A stretch of 64,000 nucleotides of DNA from Streptomyces sp. WZ.A104 (GCF_002382885.1 NZ_NWVL01000002.1:160945-224944), one strand, 5' to 3'. Counted from the stretch's first letter, positions 1-8,797 are shown. The notes: generated by a model not told the origin, from the letters alone. Program-made: numbers and translations.

Positions 1-328
1 GCCGCGAACGGGGGTGCCGTCGCCGATCCGCTCCGCCCGGTCCGACCTGCATAAACATGCGCGACTACCCCGGGCCTCCCCGCATAAACCCATAAGTGAC
101 TCAGATCACATCTGACGGGCTTTCGTGGGGCCGGAAGCGCTTGATACAAATTGCCCCGCGCGCACCTTCGGGGACGTTGTCCGACGAGAGCCGCATCTCC
201 CAGCACCTCGCTGCGAACCTCCGCGTTCCGCATTCCCCGCTCGCCTCGCTGTGCCCTCCCCTGCCCTGCTCCGCCCTTCCGCTGTGCCCTCGCCGCTGTA
301 CCCCTCCCCTCCCCCTGCCTGCTCAGGC
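1..328. other. Left-edge intergenic region with dyad-like motifs
   Basis: No convincing gene is seen here. A 12-bp interrupted palindrome, GCAT-AAAC-ATGC, lies at 49-60, and its left half with spacer (gcataaac) recurs at 82-89. Two adjacent partly palindromic copies resemble operator half-sites, and the TGCAT/ATGC halves loosely recall actinomycete arginine-repressor boxes. Whatever they control may lie outside the window to the left. The stretch from 190 to 320 is C-rich and featureless. Confidence 0.3.
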
Positions 329-346
329 ATGTCTTCAGGAACGCCC

Positions 347-1708
347 ATGTCCTCGCGCCCCCGCGCCGCGTGGCCCCTGGTCGCCGTGTTCACCGCCGGT
401 TACCTCGCCGCCTATCTGCTCCCCACCGTCGTCGGCCGGCTCAGCGCCCATCTCGGGCTGAGTCCCGCGCAGGCGGGCCTGGTCGGGAGCGCCCTGCTGC
501 TGAGTTCGGCGAGTGCCGGGTTCACCCTGGCGGGCCGGGTGGAGCGGTACGGGGCCCGCACCCCGGCCCGGGTCGGCCTTGCGCTGGCCGCCGTGGGATA
601 CGGCTGCGCCGCGCTGGCCGGGTCCGTGCCGCTGGTGGTGGCCGGCGTGGTCGTCGGCGGCTTCGGCTCGGGGACCGCGACGGCGGTCGCCGCAGCCGGG
701 ATCGCCGCGCAGCGCGACCCGCACCGGACGTCCTCGCTCGGCCTGCTCACCGTGTCGGCCACGGCGGGAGCCCTCTACCTGACCATCCCCCATCTCGGCG
801 GCGGGCACCGGCTTCCGTTCGCCTCGATCGCCCTGGCGGCCCTGCTCGTCTGGCCCGCGACCGCCCGGCTGGGCGGTGCGACGACGGCCGGGGAATCCCC
901 CTCGCAGACCACCGGGCGGCTGCCGCACCGGCGCTCCGGTCTCGTACTGGCCGGCGGCATGCTCGTCTGGTCCATGGCACAGAACGCGCTGTGGGGCGTC
1001 AGCAGCCGCATCGGCGTGGTCCAGGCGGGGCTGTCCGAGGTCACCGTCGGCGCGGTGTTCGCGGCCGCGCTCGGCGCGGGGCTGCTCGGAGTGATGGGCG
1101 CCGGGGTGCTCGGCGCGCGGCTCGGCCGGGCGGTGCCGATCGGGCTGGGGACGATGGTCATCGCGGGGAGCATCGTGCTCAGTTCCTCTGCCCGGGACCT
1201 CGCCTCCTTCGCGACCGGCGAGGTCCTGTGGAACACCTTCTACCCGGTGGTCCTGTCCTATCTCATCGGTCTGGCCGCCTCGCTGGACGTCCGCGGCCGC
1301 TGGGCGGTCCTGGCGGGCTCCGCCTCCTCCCTGGGGGTGGCCTGCGGCCCGTTGCTGGGCAGCGTGCTCTCCGAGGAGGCGGGCTACCCGGTGATGGGGC
1401 TGATCCTGGGCGCGGCCACTCTGCTGGTCGCCGCGCCCGTCACCGCGGTGGCGCTGCACGTCGGTGGCCGTCCGTTGGTGCCCGGTTCGGTGCGCCGCCG
1501 CGGTGGCGCACCGGCCGCCCTGCTGGCCGCCACCACCGGCAGCCTGTCCGGCGCCGTACCGAAGCTCGGTTCGCCGGAGCAGCCCGTCACGGAGCTTCGC
1601 GTACCGGCCCTGCGGCGCAGGCGGCTGGTGCGCAGCGCGATCCGGACGGCCGGTCCGGACAGCGGGCCCGGTCAGTCGAACGCGTACGCCTCGACCTCGG
1701 AGAGGTAG
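347..1708 (+). CDS. MFS transporter
   Basis: A membrane protein of about 453 residues with roughly twelve hydrophobic segments, the usual size and layout of a major facilitator superfamily permease. It has an early membrane segment (VAVFTAGYLAAYLLPTVVG), Gly/Ala-rich helices, and the cytoplasmic linker around residues 180-200 (Gln/Thr/Arg-rich) that normally separates two six-helix halves. ATG 347 is preferred over the in-frame ATG at 329 because AGGA lies about 7 nt upstream of 347. The last 37 bp overlap the 3' end of the convergent deaminase gene. The substrate cannot be read from sequence. Candidates are drug/solute efflux or a CynX/NimT-like permease. Membrane location is secure; function is family-level only. 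Confidence 0.85.
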   Translation: MSSRPRAAWPLVAVFTAGYLAAYLLPTVVGRLSAHLGLSPAQAGLVGSALLLSSASAGFTLAGRVERYGARTPARVGLALAAVGYGCAALAGSVPLVVAGVVVGGFGSGTATAVAAAGIAAQRDPHRTSSLGLLTVSATAGALYLTIPHLGGGHRLPFASIALAALLVWPATARLGGATTAGESPSQTTGRLPHRRSGLVLAGGMLVWSMAQNALWGVSSRIGVVQAGLSEVTVGAVFAAALGAGLLGVMGAGVLGARLGRAVPIGLGTMVIAGSIVLSSSARDLASFATGEVLWNTFYPVVLSYLIGLAASLDVRGRWAVLAGSASSLGVACGPLLGSVLSEEAGYPVMGLILGAATLLVAAPVTAVALHVGGRPLVPGSVRRRGGAPAALLAATTGSLSGAVPKLGSPEQPVTELRVPALRRRRLVRSAIRTAGPDSGPGQSNAYASTSER

Positions 1709-2664
1709 CGCGCCCGGCGCTCCTCGTCGTGGTCGAGGAAGGCCGCCTCGAAGGAGTTGCGGGCCAGGGTGCGCAGCTGCTCCCGGTCCAGGGCGAGCGC
1801 GTCCCGTACGGCGTCGAAGTTGTCCCCGGCGTACCCGCCGAAGTAGGCGGGGTCGTCGGAGTTCACCGTGCACAGCAGGCCCGCCGCCATCATGTCCGGC
1901 AGTGGATGGTCCTTCAGCGTGTCGACCGTCCGCAGCCTTACGTTGGAGAGCGGGCAGAGCGTGAGCGGCACCCGGTCGGCGACCAGCCGCTCCACCAGCT
2001 CCGGGTCCTCCAGGCAGCGAAGCCCGTGGTCGATGCGCTCGACGCCGAGGACGTCGAGGGCCTCGCGGATGTACGCGGGCGGGCCCTCCTCCCCGGCGTG
2101 GGCGACCTTGCGCAGGCCGAGCGCCGTGGCCGCCTCGTACACCTCGCGGAACTTGGCGGGCGGGTGGCCGACCTCGGCGGAGTCCAGGCCGATCGCGCTG
2201 ATCCGGTGCAGATACGGCTTCGCGGCGTCCAGGGTGCCGAGGGCCGATGCGGCGGAGAGGTCGCGCAGGAAGCACATGATCAGCTGGGTGGAGACGCCGT
2301 GGGTCTCCTCGCTGCGCTCCAGCGCCCGGCCGAGGCCCCCGATGACCGTGCCGATCGGGACGCCCCGGGCGGTGTGGGCCTGCGGGTCGAAGAAGATCTC
2401 GGCATGCCGCACGCCCTGGGCGGCGGCGCGGGCGAGGTAGGCGTCGGCGAGTTCGGCGAAGTCCTCCTCGGTGCGCAGGACGGCCATCAGCGCGTAGTAG
2501 AGGTCCAGGAAGGACTGGAGGTCCTCGAAGCGGTAGGCGGTGCGCAGCTCGTCGGCGGTGGCGTACGGCAGGGTCACCCCGTTGCGTTCCGCGAGGGCGA
2601 AGGCCAGCTCGGGTTCGAGGGTGCCTTCGATGTGGAGGTGGAGTTCTGCCTTGGGGAGGTGCAC
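1672..2664 (-). CDS. Adenine/adenosine deaminase family protein
   Basis: A TIM-barrel metal-dependent deaminase of about 330 residues that removes the 6-amino group of a purine in purine salvage. Metal and catalytic motifs are in place: HLH near the N-terminus (residues 9-11), HAGEE near 189, IDHG near 212 and NSDDP near 268. The NSDDPAYFGGY version is typical of the adenine deaminase (Aah1-like) branch rather than classical adenosine deaminase, so adenine may be the real substrate; this is an inference from motif memory. GTG 2664 starts the protein directly before the HLH strand, with GAGA 6 nt upstream. An alternative TTG at 2676 would overlap the tandem repeat upstream. It is the last gene of a leftward run behind rnz. 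Confidence 0.85.
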   Translation of the reverse strand: MHLPKAELHLHIEGTLEPELAFALAERNGVTLPYATADELRTAYRFEDLQSFLDLYYALMAVLRTEEDFAELADAYLARAAAQGVRHAEIFFDPQAHTARGVPIGTVIGGLGRALERSEETHGVSTQLIMCFLRDLSAASALGTLDAAKPYLHRISAIGLDSAEVGHPPAKFREVYEAATALGLRKVAHAGEEGPPAYIREALDVLGVERIDHGLRCLEDPELVERLVADRVPLTLCPLSNVRLRTVDTLKDHPLPDMMAAGLLCTVNSDDPAYFGGYAGDNFDAVRDALALDREQLRTLARNSFEAAFLDHDEERRARYLSEVEAYAFD

Positions 2665-2679
2665 GGTGTCTCGCAAACG

Positions 2680-2790
2680 GTGGTGCGGGTGTTCTCAGTG
2701 GTGGTGCGGGTGTTCTCAGTGGTGGTGCGGGTGTTCTCAGTGGTGGTGCGGGCGTTCTCAGTGGTGGTGCGGTTGATCTCAGTGGTGGTG
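2680..2790. repeat. 21-bp tandem repeat between deaminase gene and rnz
   Basis: The unit gtggtggtgcgggtgttctca occurs as a partial copy at 2680-2697 and full copies at 2698-2718, 2719-2739 and 2740-2760 (one change), then a degenerate copy at 2761-2781 and a final gtggtggtg at 2782-2790. The last part lies inside rnz and encodes its three C-terminal histidines and stop codon. The repeat fills essentially the whole space between the two genes. It looks like slippage expansion of the rnz 3' end. Confidence 0.9.
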
Positions 2791-3693
2791 CCGGGTGGGG
2801 AGCGGGACCCTGATCAGGTCCTGCGCGACGGTGAGTTCGCCGTCGAACCCGGCCGCACGGGCCTGGGTTTCGAAGAGCTCCGGGTCGCTGTAGCGCTGGG
2901 AGAAATGGGTCAGCACGAGGTGGCGTACGCCCGACTCCTTCGCCACCCCGGCGGCCTGTCCGGCGGTCAGGTGGCCGTGGTCCGCGGCCAGTTTCGCGTC
3001 CTCGTCGAGGAAGGTCGACTCGATGACGAGCATGTCGCAACCCGCGGCGAGCGCGTACACCCCGTCACAGAGCCGGGTGTCCATGACGAACGCGAACCGT
3101 TGCCCGCGCCGGTGTTCGGAGACCTCCTCCAGCGTGACGCCGCCGAGCGCGCCCTCGCGCTGGAGGCGGCCGACATCCGGTCCGGTGATGCCGTGCTCCT
3201 TGAGGAGGGCGGGCAGCATGCGGCGGGTGTCGGGCTCGGTGAGGCGGTAGCCGTAGGACTCGACGGGGTGCGAGAGCTTGTGGCTGTCCAGGGTGTACGA
3301 GCCGGTGGTGGCGAGGACTCCGCCCGCTCCGGCGGCCGGGGCCTCGGTCAGCTCGACGGTCTCGCGGTAGGCCGTGGCGTACCGCAGCCGGTCGAAGAAG
3401 TGCTGCCCGCTCGCCGGATAGTGCGCGGTGACGGGGTGCGGCACCTGGTCGAGGTTGATCCGCTGGATCACCCCGGCGAGCCCGAGGGAGTGGTCGCCGT
3501 GGAAGTGGGTGACGCAGATCCGGTCGATGTCGTGTGCGGCGACCCCGGCCCGCAGCATCTGGCGCTGGGTGCCCTCGCCGGGATCGAAGAGGATGCCCTC
3601 GCCGTCCCAGCGCAGCAGATAGCCGTTGTGGTTGCGGTGCCGGGTGGGGACCTGGCTGGCGGTGCCGAGCACCACCAGCTCGCGTACGGACAT
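2779..3693 (-). CDS. rnz: Ribonuclease Z (tRNA 3' endonuclease)
   Basis: A metallo-beta-lactamase fold protein of 304 residues. It matches tRNase Z, the endonuclease that trims tRNA precursors at the discriminator base when CCA is not encoded. The zinc motif HFHGDH sits at residues 63-68, after the typical N-terminal strand ending GTAS and the [11 protein letters not shown] segment. A late [11 protein letters not shown] segment supplies further metal ligands. RNase Z is relevant here because both tRNA-Ala genes in this window lack an encoded CCA. The C-terminus is an unusual run of three histidines generated by the adjacent 21-bp repeat. It is 26 nt downstream of the HIT gene on the same strand, so co-transcription is likely. 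Confidence 0.95.
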   Translation of the reverse strand: MSVRELVVLGTASQVPTRHRNHNGYLLRWDGEGILFDPGEGTQRQMLRAGVAAHDIDRICVTHFHGDHSLGLAGVIQRINLDQVPHPVTAHYPASGQHFFDRLRYATAYRETVELTEAPAAGAGGVLATTGSYTLDSHKLSHPVESYGYRLTEPDTRRMLPALLKEHGITGPDVGRLQREGALGGVTLEEVSEHRRGQRFAFVMDTRLCDGVYALAAGCDMLVIESTFLDEDAKLAADHGHLTAGQAAGVAKESGVRHLVLTHFSQRYSDPELFETQARAAGFDGELTVAQDLIRVPLPTRHHH

Positions 3694-3719
3694 GGCGAGA
3701 GACTCCTACGGGGCGGGCG

Positions 3720-4079
3720 CTATCCGGGGGGCCACTGGAGGCCACGGCCGCCCAGGACGTGGGCGTGGGCGTGGAAGACGGTCTGTCCCGCGCCGGAGCC
3801 CGTGTTGAGGATGATCCGGTAGCCGCTGCCGTCGACCTTCTCGTCGGCCGCGACCGCTCCGGCCTCACACAGGACGTCGGCGGCGATCTGCGGTTCGGCG
3901 GCGGCCAGCGAGGCGGCGTCCGGGTAGTGGACCTTGGGGATGACCAGGACGTGGGTGGGGGCCTGGGGGTTGATGTCGCGGAAGGCGACGGTGGTCTCGC
4001 TCTCGCGGACGATGGTCGCCGGGATGTCTCCCGAGACGATCTTGCAGAACAGGCAGTCGGTCTGCGGCTCTCCCGCCAT
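3720..4079 (-). CDS. HIT family (histidine triad) nucleotide-binding protein
   Basis: A 119-residue protein of the HINT branch, small nucleotide hydrolases/binders acting on purine nucleoside phosphoramidates. The active-site triad reads HAHAH at residues 103-107, followed by VLGG. An N-terminal Cys-x-x-Cys pair (residues 9 and 12) matches the zinc-binding half seen in many actinobacterial HIT proteins. The central TVAFRDINPQAPTHVLVIPK segment is the conserved family core. It lies between the rsmE-side remnant and rnz on the same strand. The physiological substrate is unknown. Confidence 0.93.
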   Translation of the reverse strand: MAGEPQTDCLFCKIVSGDIPATIVRESETTVAFRDINPQAPTHVLVIPKVHYPDAASLAAAEPQIAADVLCEAGAVAADEKVDGSGYRIILNTGSGAGQTVFHAHAHVLGGRGLQWPPG

Positions 4080-4192
4080 GGCCGGGGCCTCCTCGTTCGC
4101 TCGTGGTCGGTTCGCTTCTCCGAAGATCAGTACACGGGCATGCTAACGCCGGGCGCCCGGCACCGAAGGTGGTCCGGCCGACGGGGTGCGGT

Positions 4193-4500
4193 TCAGCGCC
4201 TGCGCGGGCGGTCGAACCGGATCGTCAGGAGGACGGGTGTGAGACCGGTCCTAAACAGCACCCGCGGCAGGCCGCGTCCGCTCCACGGGACCAGGGCGAT
4301 CACGACGGCGAGCAGCGTCCCCCCAGACCGCCTGGGCCAGCACCACCGGACGCCGGGGGCGGCGGCCTGGATCGCGGCGAGCTCCTGCCGCGCCCAGGCG
4401 CTGTCGGGTTCCAGGCGGACACCGCTTCGGCCGGCGCGATGTGGGCGGCCCCTCGGGCCCGGCCCCGGGCGCGCCCGGCCCAGACGGCCATGCCGTCAGG
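4193..4500 (-). pseudogene. Decayed remnant of a small membrane protein gene
   Basis: Between rsmE and the HIT gene is a stretch with coding-like character but no clean gene. One minus-strand frame ends at a stop at 4193-4195 and contains a charged amphipathic stretch (EPDSAWARQELAAIQAAAPG) followed by a hydrophobic helix (TLLAVVIALVPW) and a basic tail (RFDRPRRR). In the middle, around 4320-4345, a neighbouring frame gives the more protein-like VVLAQAVWGDA. This suggests a frameshift within a formerly single gene. No start codon with a ribosome binding site is evident. It could also be chance open frame in GC-rich DNA. The family is not recognised. Confidence 0.35.
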
Positions 4501-4524
4501 GCCTGTTCGCCCCCGGCGCCCCGT

Positions 4525-5271
4525 TCACCCCCAGCGGCCGGTACGTCCCAGCAGCAGCGCCGTCGCGGCCGTCCCTGCGGTAGAGGTACGCAGCACGCTG
4601 CGGCCGAGACGGTAGGGGCGGGCGCCCGCCTCGGCGAAGGCGGTCAGTTCCTGCGGGGAGACGCCGCCCTCGGGGCCGACCACGAGCACGATCGTGCCCT
4701 CGGCGGGGAGTTCGGCGGTGGCCAACGGGGTGCTGTCGTGGTCGCGGTCCTCGTGCAGGACCCCGGCGAAGTCGGCGTCGGCCAGCAGGGCGGCGACCTG
4801 CTTGGTCGTCAGGGCCTCGGCCACCTCGGGGAAGCGCACCCGGCGGGACTGCTTGCCCGCCTCGCGTGCCGTACTGCGCCATTTCGCCAGGGATTTGGCG
4901 CCCCGATCGCCCTTCCACTGGGTGATGCAGCGGGCGGCCTGCCACGGCACGATCGCGTCGACGCCGGTCTCGGTCATGGTCTCCACGGCCAGCTCGCCGC
5001 GGTCGCCCTTGGGGAGCGCCTGGACGACGGTGATCCGGGGTGTGGGCTCCGGCTCCTCGTGGATGCTCTCCAGACCGGTGACCGTGAGGCGGTCCTTGCC
5101 CTCGACGGCGCGTACGACACCCTCCGCCCAGTGACCGAGGCCGTCGGTGAGGACGACGTCCTCGCCGGGCTGGAGGCGCTTCACGGAGACGGCGTGCCGC
5201 CCTTCGGGTCCTTCCAGGACGAACTCCGGCCCGGTGGGCATCCGTTCGACGACGAAGACCGGTGCGGTCAC
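4525..5271 (-). CDS. rsmE: 16S rRNA (uracil-1498-N3)-methyltransferase
   Basis: 248 residues, the normal size for RsmE, a SPOUT-class enzyme that methylates U1498 of 16S rRNA in assembled 30S subunits using S-adenosylmethionine. The knotted C-terminal SAM site shows LVVGPEGGVSPQEL at about 197-210 and LGRSVLRTSTAGTAA at about 222-236. The N-terminal PUA-like part contains the HAVSVKRLQPGE segment. Its ATG overlaps the stop of the upstream monooxygenase gene in an ATGA arrangement, indicating translational coupling. Confidence 0.95.
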   Translation of the reverse strand: MTAPVFVVERMPTGPEFVLEGPEGRHAVSVKRLQPGEDVVLTDGLGHWAEGVVRAVEGKDRLTVTGLESIHEEPEPTPRITVVQALPKGDRGELAVETMTETGVDAIVPWQAARCITQWKGDRGAKSLAKWRSTAREAGKQSRRVRFPEVAEALTTKQVAALLADADFAGVLHEDRDHDSTPLATAELPAEGTIVLVVGPEGGVSPQELTAFAEAGARPYRLGRSVLRTSTAGTAATALLLGRTGRWG

Positions 5272-6341
5272 CGGGGGCTCCTCATGCTCAGGGCCGACCG
5301 GGCGGCCTCCAGTTCGGCGGCGAGCAGTTCGACCAGCTCGCCCGCGGGCAGTTCACGGGCCATCCGGTGGCCCTGCCCCGCCCACAGGGCCATGCCCTGC
5401 GCGTCCCCGGCCTTGGCGGCGGCCTGGCGCAGCCCGCTGGTGACGTAGTGGACCTGGGGGTAGGCGGCGGGGGCGTACGGGCCGTGCTCGCGGATGAAAC
5501 GGTTGACCAGGCCGCGTGCGGGCCGCCCGGAGAAGGCGCGGGTCAGCTCGGTGCGGACGAACAGCGGGTTGGTCAGGGCCTGCTTGTGCAGCAGGTGCGC
5601 CCCGGACTCGGGGCAGATCAGGAAGGCGGTGCCGAACTGGGCGGCGTCCGCGCCCGCCGCGAGGACGGCGGCGATCTGGGCACCGCGCATCAGGCCGCCG
5701 GCGGCGACGAGGGGGATCTGCACGGTCTCGCGGACCTGGGTGACCAGGGAGAGCAGCCCGGTGCCGGTGTGGTCGGCCTGCGGGTCGTCGCGGTGGGTGG
5801 ACTGGTGGCCGCCCGCCTCGACGCCCTGGACGCAGACGGCGTCGGCGCCCGCCCACTGCGCCGCCTGGGCCTCTTCGGCGGAGGTGACCGTGACGATGGT
5901 CAGCGTGCCCGCCCTGGCGAACGCGTCGAGGGTGTCGCGGGTCGGGCAGCCGAAGGCGAAGGAGACGACGGGGACCGGGTCTTCCAGCAGGATCGCGACC
6001 TTCGCCTCGTAGCCGTCGTCGCCGCTGCTGTCCGGGTCGCCGAGCGGTGTCTCGTACCAGGCGGCCTCACCGGCGAGCTGCTGGCGGTAGACGTCCACGG
6101 CGCTGGGGTCGGCGAGCGCGGGCTGCGGCATGAAGAGGTTGACGCCGAACGGCCGGGAGGTGAGCCGCCGCAGCTGTTTGATCTCGTTGTACATCCCGTC
6201 CGCCGTTTTGTACCCGGCGGCCAGAAACCCGAGCCCGCCCGCTTCGGCGACGGCTCCGGCGAGCTGAGGTCCGGACGCGCCGCCCGCCATCGGGGCCTGC
6301 ACGATCGGATACCGGCAGAGATCGGTCAACTCGGAGGACAT
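5268..6341 (-). CDS. Nitronate monooxygenase / 2-nitropropane dioxygenase family protein
   Basis: An FMN-dependent TIM-barrel protein of 357 residues. It matches the nitronate monooxygenase family, which oxidises alkyl nitronates such as propionate-3-nitronate. Characteristic segments are YPIVQAPMAGG at the N-terminus, AGGLGFLAAGYK, VEAGGHQ in the middle, and the phosphate-binding LVAAGGLMRG..AALAAGADAAQFGTAFL-like region. ATG 6341 gives the family-typical N-terminus; the upstream in-frame start at 6368 has no better ribosome binding site. It is coupled to rsmE by a 4-bp overlap and separated from dnaJ by a strong hairpin, so it probably starts its own transcript. Substrate not proven. Confidence 0.88.
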   Translation of the reverse strand: MSSELTDLCRYPIVQAPMAGGASGPQLAGAVAEAGGLGFLAAGYKTADGMYNEIKQLRRLTSRPFGVNLFMPQPALADPSAVDVYRQQLAGEAAWYETPLGDPDSSGDDGYEAKVAILLEDPVPVVSFAFGCPTRDTLDAFARAGTLTIVTVTSAEEAQAAQWAGADAVCVQGVEAGGHQSTHRDDPQADHTGTGLLSLVTQVRETVQIPLVAAGGLMRGAQIAAVLAAGADAAQFGTAFLICPESGAHLLHKQALTNPLFVRTELTRAFSGRPARGLVNRFIREHGPYAPAAYPQVHYVTSGLRQAAAKAGDAQGMALWAGQGHRMARELPAGELVELLAAELEAARSALSMRSPR

Positions 6342-6416
6342 GACCGCATCGTGCCACGTCCCGTGCACAGGGCCGAATCAGCCAGCCGACGACCTGACCG
6401 GTTCTTCCGTCGCACG

Positions 6417-6455
6417 CCGCACCGCCCGCCGGAAGAAGTCCGGCGGGCGGTGCGG
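6417..6455 (-). terminator. Strong hairpin terminator after dnaJ
   Basis: Perfect 17-bp inverted repeat, ccgcaccgcccgccgga at 6417-6433 and its complement at 6439-6455, with a 5-nt loop. It starts 18 nt beyond the dnaJ stop and separates the hrcA-dnaJ unit from the downstream monooxygenase-rsmE pair. No U-run follows, as is usual for Streptomyces terminators. Confidence 0.8.
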
Positions 6456-6473
6456 TGAAAGGCGAAAAGCGGC

Positions 6474-7616
6474 TCAGCGACCGTTGAACGCGTCCTTCAG
6501 ACGAGAGAAGAGACCCTGCTGACCTGGCTGGAACTGGCCGGTGGGCCGCTCCTCACCCCGCAGCTTCGCCAGCTCCCTCAGCAGCCGCTCCTGCTCCGGG
6601 TCGAGCTTGGACGGGGTGATCACCTCGACGTGCACGATCAGGTCGCCCCGGCCGCCGCCGCGCAGATGTGTGATCCCGCGCCCGTGCAGCGGCACGGACT
6701 GGCCGGACTGGGTGCCGGGCCGGATGTCGATCTCCTCCAGGCCGTCCAGCGTCTCCAGCGGGCACTTGGTGCCCAGGGCCGCCGCCGTCATGGGGATGGT
6801 GACCGTGCAGTGCAGGTCGTCGCCGCGCCGCTGGAACACGGAGTGCGGCAGCTCGTGGATCTCGACGTAGAGGTCGCCGGGCGGGCCGCCGCCGGGGCCG
6901 ACCTCGCCCTCACCGGCGAGCTGGATACGGGTGCCGTTGTCGACGCCCGCGGGGATCTTGACCGTGAGCGTGCGGCGCGAGCGGATGCGGCCGTCACCGG
7001 CGCACTCCGGGCACGGCGTCGGCACGACCGTACCGAAGCCCTGGCACTGCGGGCAGGGCCGCGAGGTCATGACCTGGCCCAGGAAGGACCGGGTGACCTG
7101 CGAGACCTCGCCGCGGCCGCGGCACATGTCACAGGTCTGGGCGGAGGTGCCGGGGGCCGCGCCCTCGCCGCTGCACGTGTTGCAGACGACCGCCGTGTCG
7201 ACCTGGATGTCCTTGGTGGTGCCGAAGGCCGCCTCGGCGAGGTCGATCTCCAGCCGGATCATGGCGTCCTGGCCGCGCCGGGTGCGCGAGCGGGGCCCGC
7301 GCTGCGAGGCCGTTCCGAAGAACGCGTCCATGATGTCGGAGAAGTTGCCGAAGCCTCCGGCACCGAAACCGCCCGCGCCGCCGCCGCCACCGCCGTTGGC
7401 GGAGAGCGGGTCGCCGCCGAGGTCGTAGACCTGCTTCTTCTGCGGGTCCGACAGCACCTCGTAAGCGGCGTTGATCTCCTTGAACCGCTCCTGGGTCTTC
7501 GGGTCCGGGTTGACATCCGGATGCAGCTCGCGGGCGAGCCGACGGAATGCCTTCTTGATCTCGTCCTGCGATGCGTCGCGGCGTACGCCGAGTACGGCGT
7601 AGTAGTCGGTGGCCAC
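6474..7616 (-). CDS. dnaJ: Chaperone DnaJ (second copy type, hrcA-linked)
   Basis: A full-length type I Hsp40 of 380 residues that stimulates DnaK ATPase and holds unfolded clients. The J domain occupies residues 1-70 with HPD at 32-34. A Gly/Phe-rich linker (about 75-105) follows. The zinc domain has four CxxCxGxG repeats starting at Cys145, 162, 188 and 202, and a C-terminal substrate-binding/dimerisation part completes it. Linkage to hrcA marks it as the hrcA-associated DnaJ of actinomycetes, the other usually being with dnaK-grpE. GTG 7616 begins immediately after the hrcA stop codon with zero spacing, so the two are co-transcribed and probably translationally coupled. CIRCE control via hrcA is expected. 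Confidence 0.96.
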   Translation of the reverse strand: MATDYYAVLGVRRDASQDEIKKAFRRLARELHPDVNPDPKTQERFKEINAAYEVLSDPQKKQVYDLGGDPLSANGGGGGGAGGFGAGGFGNFSDIMDAFFGTASQRGPRSRTRRGQDAMIRLEIDLAEAAFGTTKDIQVDTAVVCNTCSGEGAAPGTSAQTCDMCRGRGEVSQVTRSFLGQVMTSRPCPQCQGFGTVVPTPCPECAGDGRIRSRRTLTVKIPAGVDNGTRIQLAGEGEVGPGGGPPGDLYVEIHELPHSVFQRRGDDLHCTVTIPMTAAALGTKCPLETLDGLEEIDIRPGTQSGQSVPLHGRGITHLRGGGRGDLIVHVEVITPSKLDPEQERLLRELAKLRGEERPTGQFQPGQQGLFSRLKDAFNGR

Positions 7617-8633
7617 TTACGACTCCGCCAGGATCTGTCCGACGTAACGTGCCACTGCGCGTACCGCTCCCATCGTTCCGGGGTAGTCCATGCGGGTCGG
7701 TCCGACCACGCCGAGTTTGGCGACTGCTTCGTCGCCCGAACCGTAGCCGACCGCGACGACGGACGTGGAGTTGAGCCCCTCGTGGGCGTTCTCGTGCCCG
7801 ATCCGTACGGTCATGCCCGAGTCCGTGGCCTCACCCAGCAGCTTCAGCAGGACGACCTGTTCCTCCAGTGCTTCCAGCACCGGCCGGATCATCACCGGGA
7901 AGTCGTGTCCGAAGCGGGTGAGGTTGGAGGTGCCGCCGATCATCAGCCGCTCCTCCGTCTCCTCGACCAGGGTTTCGAGAAGAGTGGAGAGAACCGTGGA
8001 GACCGTCCCCCGGTCCTCGCTGTCGAAGGATTCCGGCAGCTCCCGCACCAGCCGCGGAACATCCGCGAAGCGTCGTCCGACGACCCGGCTGTTGAGCCGG
8101 GCCCGCAGATCCGCGAGCGATGCCTCACCGAACGGCGCGGGACAGTCGATCATACGCTGCTCGACCCGGCCGGTGTCCGTGATCAGGACCAGCATCAGCC
8201 GGGCGGGGGCCAGCGACAGCAGCTCCACGTGCCGCACCGTCGAGCGGGTCAGCGAGGGGTACTGCACGACGGCGACCTGCCGGGTCAGCTGCGCGAGCAG
8301 CCGCACGGTCCGCCCGACGACGTCGTCGAGGTCGACCGCGCCGTCCAGGAAATTCTGGATGGCCCGGCGCTCGGGCGAGGACAGCGGCTTGACGCCCGCG
8401 AGCTTGTCGACGAAGAGGCGATACCCCTTGTCGGTCGGGATGCGCCCCGCGCTCGTGTGCGGCTGCGCGATGAAGCCCTCGTCCTCCAGCACCGCCATGT
8501 CGTTGCGGACGGTGGCCGGGGAGACGCCCAGCCGGTGCCGCTCCGTGAGCGCCTTGGAGCCGACGGGCTCCTCGGTGCCGACATAGTCCTGGACGATGGC
8601 GCGCAGCACTTCGAGTCTGCGTTCGCTGAGCAT
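7617..8633 (-). CDS. hrcA: Heat-inducible transcriptional repressor HrcA
   Basis: 338 residues, the usual HrcA length. The N-terminal winged helix begins [17 protein letters not shown] and contains the conserved [10 protein letters not shown] and [13 protein letters not shown] recognition segments. The C-terminal GAF-like sensing region follows. HrcA represses class I heat-shock genes by binding CIRCE and depends on GroEL for activity. ATG 8633 is chosen because the conserved domain begins there; longer in-frame extensions upstream would overlap the operator. The CIRCE palindrome lies 37 bp upstream of this start, so the gene is autoregulated. Confidence 0.97.
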   Translation of the reverse strand: MLSERRLEVLRAIVQDYVGTEEPVGSKALTERHRLGVSPATVRNDMAVLEDEGFIAQPHTSAGRIPTDKGYRLFVDKLAGVKPLSSPERRAIQNFLDGAVDLDDVVGRTVRLLAQLTRQVAVVQYPSLTRSTVRHVELLSLAPARLMLVLITDTGRVEQRMIDCPAPFGEASLADLRARLNSRVVGRRFADVPRLVRELPESFDSEDRGTVSTVLSTLLETLVEETEERLMIGGTSNLTRFGHDFPVMIRPVLEALEEQVVLLKLLGEATDSGMTVRIGHENAHEGLNSTSVVAVGYGSGDEAVAKLGVVGPTRMDYPGTMGAVRAVARYVGQILAES

Positions 8634-8669
8634 CGCGCACACCTCCAGCTGTCGTTCTCCGGTCCCTGT

Positions 8670-8696
8670 CTGGCACTCGGTGCGTACGAGTGCCAG
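8670..8696. promoter_or_regulatory. CIRCE operator (HrcA binding site)
   Basis: CTGGCACTC at 8670-8678, a 9-nt spacer and GAGTGCCAG at 8688-8696 form a perfect 9-9-9 inverted repeat. It matches the CIRCE consensus (TTAGCACTC-N9-GAGTGCTAA) at the conserved GCACTC/GAGTGC core. It sits 37 bp upstream of hrcA, in the expected position for autorepression. Confidence 0.95.
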
Positions 8697-8797
8697 CAAT
8701 CCCCCGGTCAGTGTACGGGGGCGGGGTGGGGCGTGGGCAAGGGCGACCGGCCAGGTCCCGGCGGGAGACCGCAGGTCGCCGCCGATAGCGTCGCCGT

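Noticed and set aside
151..3040. Long open frames on both strands across the MFS, deaminase and rnz genes
   Set aside because: They are shadows; the three real genes carry recognisable family motifs in the other frames.
4103..4615. A 170-residue plus-strand open frame between the HIT gene and rsmE
   Set aside because: Pro/Arg-rich low complexity without a ribosome binding site, and it overlaps the 3' end of rsmE.
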